DNA of 54,188 nucleotides, from assembly GCA_030700315.1 (NCBI GenBank), contig JAUYJO010000200.1, positions 1-54,188 on the forward strand, given 5' to 3'. The translations under genes and the position numbers were made by a program. The notes beneath the pieces are model-generated. The model was not told the DNA's origin. It did not search any database and saw nothing but the letters and a program-made list of their open reading frames with translations. This DNA comes from Gallionella sp. (GTDB taxonomy: Bacteria > Pseudomonadota > Gammaproteobacteria > Burkholderiales > Gallionellaceae). Each line of letters starts with the position of its first letter. The stretch's first letter is position 1. This document shows, in pieces, positions 49,707-54,188 of the stretch.

Positions 49707-51935
49707 ATGATAACTGAAGGTAAATCGGATCGCTCGCCGACAGCAATGGCTATGCGGTTTTTGGGAGTGATGTTGCTTGGGCTGTGCCTGCCTGTGAGTG
49801 CTTTTGCGCATATCATCAACCGGGTTGAAGTGCAGCGTGCCGGCAATGAGGCTGAAATAGTCATCGAGTTTGATACGACGATTCAGTATAAAAACCACTC
49901 ACCGCTCAGCGAGGGCAGCAGGCTGAATATCAACTTTGTTGTAACGGGAACCGATCCTGATGCGACGGGGACTAAAATTCTTGAAGAGCCCATGATCCCC
50001 AAAGGCGATATCTTTGCCGGAGCGACCTTCCGTTATCCCGAGCCGGATTCCTCAATGCTGGTGACGTTCCCGGAATCGACTAAATTTCGCGTGCGACAAG
50101 GTGGCGATAGCCGCAGTATCAGTATTTTTGTACCTATCACGGCAGCCGCCAGCGCAATGCTGCCACCTTCAGCGGCAGAGACCGAAAGCATGGCTCGCGG
50201 CTATCTGGAGAAAGCCCAAAGCGCTTTGAACCGCAAAGAACCGGCAGCAGCCATTGAACCGTTAAATTTGCTGCTGAACCTGCCACCCAATGCAAATTCC
50301 CAGGAAGCACAGGAACTGATCGGCATGGCATACGAGCAAAGCGGTGAAAACGCCAAAGCGCGCACCGAATATGAGTTCTATGTCAAAAACTACCCGAAAG
50401 GCGATGGCGTGGCGCGAGTCAACGAGCGCCTGGCAAAGCTCGCCGCCATACCGGCCGCCGCACCGACCGTGCGTCCGGAGCGCCGCCAGGAAGACACGGG
50501 CTGGCAGGTTACCGGCGGATTCGGGCAGACACGTTATTATGGTAATTCAAGCACGAGACTGGAGCCTCTGCGCGTTATCGTTTGCTCGCAGGCTCAATTG
50601 GATGGCACGGCATTAGTGCCGGAAGGCGAGCAGTGCTCACAGACAGCGAATGCGGAGGCAATCAACCCGCAAAGCACCGCGCGTACCGACTTGAGCGCCC
50701 TGGTTTCCAGCTTGGATTTAATGGCGCGAAGCCGCTCCGGGTCGTCGGATAGCCGTTTTGTGCTGCGCGATGTCGATACGCGCTATTTCCTGCATGGCAA
50801 GAGTTACAAGTCTGATAGAAACCGTCTCAATGCAGCTTATTACGAAAACAGCGACCGTGAGTTGGGTTACATGATGCGCCTGGGCCGCCAAACTGTTTCC
50901 GGTGGCGGCGTACTGGGCAGATTTGATGGTGCTTCCGGCGGGTACAAAGTTTCGGAGGATTTGCGTCTGAACGGTGTTCTGGGTAGCGTGGTCGAGTTTG
51001 GCAGCCCCTACAACAAGACTTTCTATGGCGCCGGCGTTGATCTGCTGTCCTTGCCCGAGAACTGGAGCGGCAACGCCTTCGTCATCCAGCAAGATGTCGG
51101 CAGCTTGACCGACAGGCAGGCAGTTGGGTTTGAAGCGCGCTACTTTGATCCGAAGCGGAACTATTTCGCCCTGGTCGATTACGATACCTCCTTCGAGGCA
51201 CTCAACATCGCCATGTTCCAGGCCAACTGGAATGCGGATATCGGCACCACCTACAACCTGTCGATCGATTACCGCCGTTCACCGGTGCTGATGCTGACTG
51301 CGGCCAGCGATGCAACGCAAATGAGTCTCGACACTCTGGTCGGCACCATGGGGGAACGCACCGTGCGCGAGGAAATCAAGCGCATCACGCCCATGATGGC
51401 CATGATTTCGGCTGGCTTGATGCATCCTTTGTCTGAAAAATGGCAGTTGGGTGGCGATTTTGGCGTCAGCAACTCTGGCTCGACTGAAGGGGCACAGAAC
51501 CTGACTGACTCCCAAAACGTGCTGGTGCCGGCACAAAAGAGTACGGGCAATACGTTTGTCTATTCCGCGCGCGCCATTGGCAGCGGATTGTTTTTCTCCA
51601 GCGATATGACCGTTTTCAGCGGCAGTTACATCGATGCCAAGAAAACGTCCGGCCTGACCACCTACAGCGCGCAGTCCTATTCTGTAACCCATGTGGCAAG
51701 GCCGTTCGAGGGGTGGCAGATTGATACTTCGTTGCGCTTCTATATCCAGGACAAGAGCGATGGTGAAAAGCTTGATCGTTTCAACCCGTCATTGAGGGCG
51801 CTGTATCGCCTGGGGAATAACCTGAGCTTTGAGGCCGAGATCAATCAGGAAAAAGAAACCAAGAAGGGTGGCCCAACACAGAGCAGCTCCGACACCAGGC
51901 GCTTTTACTATGCCGGTTACCGCTGGGATCTGTAA
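49707..51935 (+). CDS. Large outer-membrane beta-barrel of the porin-cytochrome cluster
   Basis: 742-residue protein with a signal peptide (MRFLGVMLLGLCLPVSAFAH). The first 250 or so residues are a periplasmic part with a TPR-like segment (ARGYLEKAQSALNRKEPAAA, then ELIGMAYEQSGENAKARTEY). The rest consists of alternating polar/aromatic strands typical of outer-membrane barrels (FVLRDVDTRYFLHGKSY, GYMMRLGRQTVSGGGVLGRF, SFEAEINQEKE) and ends FYYAGYRWDL. It has no CXXCH. As in PCC-type clusters, it would form the sheath through which a multiheme cytochrome passes electrons across the outer membrane. The ATG follows AGGGGAAATTC. Confidence 0.82.
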   Translation: MITEGKSDRSPTAMAMRFLGVMLLGLCLPVSAFAHIINRVEVQRAGNEAEIVIEFDTTIQYKNHSPLSEGSRLNINFVVTGTDPDATGTKILEEPMIPKGDIFAGATFRYPEPDSSMLVTFPESTKFRVRQGGDSRSISIFVPITAAASAMLPPSAAETESMARGYLEKAQSALNRKEPAAAIEPLNLLLNLPPNANSQEAQELIGMAYEQSGENAKARTEYEFYVKNYPKGDGVARVNERLAKLAAIPAAAPTVRPERRQEDTGWQVTGGFGQTRYYGNSSTRLEPLRVIVCSQAQLDGTALVPEGEQCSQTANAEAINPQSTARTDLSALVSSLDLMARSRSGSSDSRFVLRDVDTRYFLHGKSYKSDRNRLNAAYYENSDRELGYMMRLGRQTVSGGGVLGRFDGASGGYKVSEDLRLNGVLGSVVEFGSPYNKTFYGAGVDLLSLPENWSGNAFVIQQDVGSLTDRQAVGFEARYFDPKRNYFALVDYDTSFEALNIAMFQANWNADIGTTYNLSIDYRRSPVLMLTAASDATQMSLDTLVGTMGERTVREEIKRITPMMAMISAGLMHPLSEKWQLGGDFGVSNSGSTEGAQNLTDSQNVLVPAQKSTGNTFVYSARAIGSGLFFSSDMTVFSGSYIDAKKTSGLTTYSAQSYSVTHVARPFEGWQIDTSLRFYIQDKSDGEKLDRFNPSLRALYRLGNNLSFEAEINQEKETKKGGPTQSSSDTRRFYYAGYRWDL

Positions 51936-51978
51936 GCTCCTGTAGCCGGTGTGCCATAGGACGATTATCATGAACCCT

Positions 51979-52007
51979 GCGTTTCGAGAAATTTGAACTC
52001 GAAACGC
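51979..52007. terminator. Stem-loop after the barrel gene
   Basis: GCGTTTCGAG and CTCGAAACGC form a perfect 10-bp stem 43 bases after the barrel stop. No T-run follows directly, so it may protect the 3' end or act as a weak terminator, with the stronger one at 52074-52107. Confidence 0.55.
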
Positions 52008-52012
52008 TGGGT

Positions 52013-52064
52013 CAGTGAAAACACCAAGGCAAGTGAAAACACCGGGGCAAGTGAAAACAGGGCA
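52013..52064. repeat. Three tandem 18-bp repeats (CAAGTGAAAACACCRRGG)
   Basis: The unit CARGTGAAAACACC plus four G/A-rich bases occurs three times head to tail; the third copy ends AGGGCAA. It lies between two stem-loops in the gap after the barrel gene. It has no coding potential. It could be a small regulatory site or simple slippage product. Confidence 0.7.
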
Positions 52065-52073
52065 ATCACCAAA

Positions 52074-52107
52074 AAACAGTAGGCATATTGAATGCCTGCT
52101 GTTTTCA
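52074..52107. terminator. Bidirectional terminator between the conduit and FAD-dehydrogenase genes
   Basis: AAAACAGTAGGCAT and ATGCCTGCTGTTTT form a stem (one mismatch) with a TATTGA loop, flanked by A and T runs. It would end the barrel transcript and, on the other strand, the FAD-dehydrogenase transcript. Confidence 0.75.
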
Positions 52108-52136
52108 CATCTGGCGTAGTGTTTTGCGTGAAGCTA

Positions 52137-52235
52137 ATTCCATTTTTCCTTCAATAGGAAAATAATCCGCAGGTCGGGCTTCGCACGAGATCTTTATCCG
52201 GCGGGTAGAACCCGCCCGAATTGCTCTATTGTTTG
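52137..52235. repeat. Intergenic repeat shared with 4675-4790
   Basis: Second copy of the block containing CAATAGGAAAATAATCC, GCAGGTCGGGCTTCGCACGA, ATCTTTATCCGGCGGGTAGA and TTGCTCTATTG. The two copies are about 47 kb apart in the same orientation and could recombine. Confidence 0.75.
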
Positions 52236-52283
52236 AACCCAGATAGTTCATTAGCTCTTGAGGTATTGCAAAATCAATGGGTT

Positions 52284-52329
52284 GTAGGTCGGGTTTTAAC
52301 CCGACATGTCGTGCTGAAGCCCGACCTAC
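52284..52329. repeat. GTAGGTCGGGTTTTAACCCGAC palindrome
   Basis: GTAGGTCGGGTTTTAACCCG followed by a second half ending AGCCCGACCTAC. Member of the family at 2477-2562 and 10432-10511, here beside the 3' end of the FAD-dehydrogenase gene. Confidence 0.75.
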
Positions 52330-52363
52330 GTCCAAATGGATTACCTGGGTTGAATCTGCCACG

Positions 52364-53971
52364 CTATCCCGCCGCGATACTCCTCGCCACCGCTTCGGCA
52401 GCCTTGATGCCATCCACCGCCGCAGAAAGTATGCCCCCCGCATAGCCTGCCCCCTCTCCGGCCGGATATAAACCTTGGGTATTGATGCTTTGCAAATTGT
52501 CGTCGTGACGCTTGATGCGGATCGGTGACGAGGTGCGCGTTTCCACGCCGGTGAGCACCGCATCCGCCAGATCGAATCCCCTGATCTGCTTCGCGAAGGC
52601 GGGCAGCGCCTCGCGGATCGCGGCAATCGCATAGTCGGGCAGGGCGGTGGACAAGTCGGTCAAATGTACGCCGGGCGTGTAGGACGGCTGCACCGATCCG
52701 AATTGCGTCGAAGGGCGACCCGCCAGAAAATCGCCGACCAGTTGTCCGGGCGCGCAATAGTCGCCGCCGCCCAAATCGAACGCGCGCGACTCCCAGCGGC
52801 GCTGAAATTCCACCCCGGCAAGAGCATCGCCCGGATAATCCTGTTCGGGCGTAATGCCCACCACGATGCCGCTGTTGGCGTTGCGCTCGTTACGCGAATA
52901 CTGGCTCATGCCGTTGGTGACCACTCGCCCAGCTTCCGATGCGGCGGCGACCACCGTGCCGCCGGGGCACATGCAGAAACTGTACACCGAGCGCCCGTTG
53001 CTGGCGTGGTGTACCAGCTTGTAGTCCGCCGCACCCAATAGCGGATTGCTCGCGTTGTTGCCGTAGCGCGCGCGGTCGATCAGCAACTGCGGGTGCTCGA
53101 TACGGAAACCGATGGAGAACGGTTTTGCATCGATGTAAATGCCGCGCTTGTGCAGCATCTCGAAGGTGTCGCGCGCGCTGTGTCCGACGGCCAGCACCAG
53201 ATGATCGGTGGCGATGCGTTCGCCGCTGCTGAGCACCACGCCGCACACGCTTCCATCTTCTATCTCGATGTCGTCCACGCGGCTCTGGAAGCGGATCTCG
53301 CCGCCCAGCGACTGGATGGTCTCGCGCATCTTCTCCACCATGCCCACCAGGCGGAACGTGCCGATATGCGGATGGCTGACGTAGAGGATTTCTTCCGGCG
53401 CACCCGCCTTGACGAATTCCTCCAGCACTTTCCGGCCCAGGTGTCGCGGGTCTTTGATCTGGCTGTACAACTTGCCGTCCGAGAACGTGCCCGCGCCGCC
53501 TTCGCCAAACTGCACGTTCGATTCCGGGTTCAGAATGCCCTGCCGCCACAGTCCGAAAGTGTCTTTGGTTCTTTCACGAACAGCCTTGCCGCGCTCCAGG
53601 ATCAGGGGGCGGAAGCCCATCTGTGCGAGGATCAGTCCGGCGAACAGCCCGGCGGGGCCCATGCCGATCACGATAGGCCGCGAGGTTAGATTCTGCGGAG
53701 CTTGCGCGACGAAATGGTAACGAGTATCCGGCGCGGGTTTGACATGCGGGTCGTTCTTGAAGCGTTCCAGAATCGTCGCCTCGTCGCGCACCGACACATC
53801 CAGCGTATAGGTGAAGCGGATATTGCTCTTCTGGCGCGCATCTACGCCGCGCTTGAACAGGGCGTAGCGGATCAGCTCAGTGTCGGCGATACCCAGACGC
53901 TTGAGGATGGCGGCCTTGATGTCTCCATCAGGATGATCGAGCGGCAGTTTGATTTCGGTTAGGCGCAGCAT
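52364..53971 (-). CDS. FAD-dependent dehydrogenase (COG2509-type), function unknown
   Basis: 535-residue soluble flavoprotein. It has an N-terminal domain of about 95 residues (LRLTEIKLPLDHPDGDIKAA), the FAD-binding motif VIGMGPAGLFAGLILAQMGF followed by LILERGKAVRER, and FGEGGAGTFSDGKL. The second FAD motif near the end is GLYPAGEGAGYAGGILSAAV. This matches a widespread family of uncharacterised FAD-dependent dehydrogenases. A conserved CMCPGGTVV holds two cysteines that may be redox-active. The last gene of the window, it stands alone on the - strand after the conduit cluster. Substrate unknown. Confidence 0.85.
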   Translation of the reverse strand: MLRLTEIKLPLDHPDGDIKAAILKRLGIADTELIRYALFKRGVDARQKSNIRFTYTLDVSVRDEATILERFKNDPHVKPAPDTRYHFVAQAPQNLTSRPIVIGMGPAGLFAGLILAQMGFRPLILERGKAVRERTKDTFGLWRQGILNPESNVQFGEGGAGTFSDGKLYSQIKDPRHLGRKVLEEFVKAGAPEEILYVSHPHIGTFRLVGMVEKMRETIQSLGGEIRFQSRVDDIEIEDGSVCGVVLSSGERIATDHLVLAVGHSARDTFEMLHKRGIYIDAKPFSIGFRIEHPQLLIDRARYGNNASNPLLGAADYKLVHHASNGRSVYSFCMCPGGTVVAAASEAGRVVTNGMSQYSRNERNANSGIVVGITPEQDYPGDALAGVEFQRRWESRAFDLGGGDYCAPGQLVGDFLAGRPSTQFGSVQPSYTPGVHLTDLSTALPDYAIAAIREALPAFAKQIRGFDLADAVLTGVETRTSSPIRIKRHDDNLQSINTQGLYPAGEGAGYAGGILSAAVDGIKAAEAVARSIAAG

Positions 53972-54084
53972 ATTTGAATTATCGTAGGGCGGATGAGCGT
54001 AGCGTTAACCAATGACTTGGCGAGCGTCGTTTGATCGCTTAGGGAAACAGAAATTACAAATGTACCCGTTTGAAGTGCCTTACC

Positions 54085-54139
54085 GTAGGAGCGGTTTTAG
54101 CCGCGATGCCTTTGAATTCGCGGCTAAAGCCGCTCCTAC
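54085..54139. repeat. REP-like palindrome (GTAGGAGCGGTTTTAGCCGCG)
   Basis: Near-perfect inverted repeat: GTAGGAGCGGTTTTAGCCGC and GCGGCTAAAGCCGCTCCTAC round a short ATGCCTTTGAATTC-type loop. It shares the GTAGGAGCG head with 819-893 and 14195-14254. The remaining bases 53972-54188 hold no gene and probably the promoter of the FAD-dehydrogenase gene. Confidence 0.85.
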
Positions 54140-54188
54140 AGCAACTCCCTGAGTCGCGCCACTTTTTATAAATGGTATTTTGGTAATT

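Overview
The window looks like a chromosomal segment of a motile, chemolithotrophic betaproteobacterium, most likely a Gallionellaceae-type iron oxidiser (Sideroxydans/Gallionella relatives). This is inferred from the betaproteobacterial-style flagellar gene order, a four-gene porin-cytochrome cluster with a 24-heme cytochrome, and a DMSO-reductase-family operon next to it. No rRNA, tRNA, CRISPR array, transposase or phage gene was seen.

Layout. (1) 1-21169 is a flagellar block. flgF-G-H-I-J-K-L run on the + strand, with a clear FliA (sigma-28) promoter before flgK. fliF-G-H-I-J-K and fliL-M-N-O-P-Q-R run on the - strand, and fliE is divergent from fliF. Together they encode rod, L- and P-rings, hook junction, MS-ring, C-ring and the flagellar export gate. 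(2) 21221-24946 (-) holds a periplasmic PhnD-like binding protein, a membrane histidine kinase and an NtrC-type sigma-54 activator in overlapping genes. (3) 25032-34725 (-) is an arsenic/metal/thiol-redox island: arsR, a broken permease, thioredoxin and CcdA proteins, a GDCCVxC miniprotein, a CDF exporter, a two-gene SUF-like Fe-S scaffold pair, then arsC, arsD, arsA and acr3. (4) 35086-43412 (+) is a nine-gene molybdoenzyme operon behind a sigma-54-like promoter: Fe-S subunit, NrfD-type anchor, catalytic subunit, TorD chaperone and five accessory genes. (5) 43663-44757 (-) is a general porin. (6) 45369-51935 (+) is a probable trans-envelope electron conduit: a multi-histidine inner-membrane protein, a 24-heme cytochrome, a 12-heme cytochrome and a large outer-membrane barrel. 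(7) 52364-53971 (-) is an FAD-dependent dehydrogenase.

The most unusual observation is a family of 7-bp repeats (YYTCTGT or its complement) arranged as inverted arms around small GC-rich hairpins. Copies lie at the 5' ends of flgI, fliO and fliP. Because three 7-bp units make 21 bp, the repeat reads through as a heptapeptide of the type LSSVFCL, and in all three genes this appears to supply the hydrophobic core of the signal peptide. A fourth copy in the opposite sense encodes a charged linker in the FliO tail. Repeat DNA thus seems to have been recruited as protein-export signals several times in one pathway.

Other points of interest are the conduit cluster, a catalytic molybdoenzyme subunit with Asp in place of the third Fe-S cysteine, a HisA-like protein and a cysteine-less rhodanese in the same operon, a minimal SufC/SufB-like pair inside an arsenic island, and a permease and a thioredoxin caught in decay. 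Intergenic regions are rich in several families of palindromic REP-like repeats.
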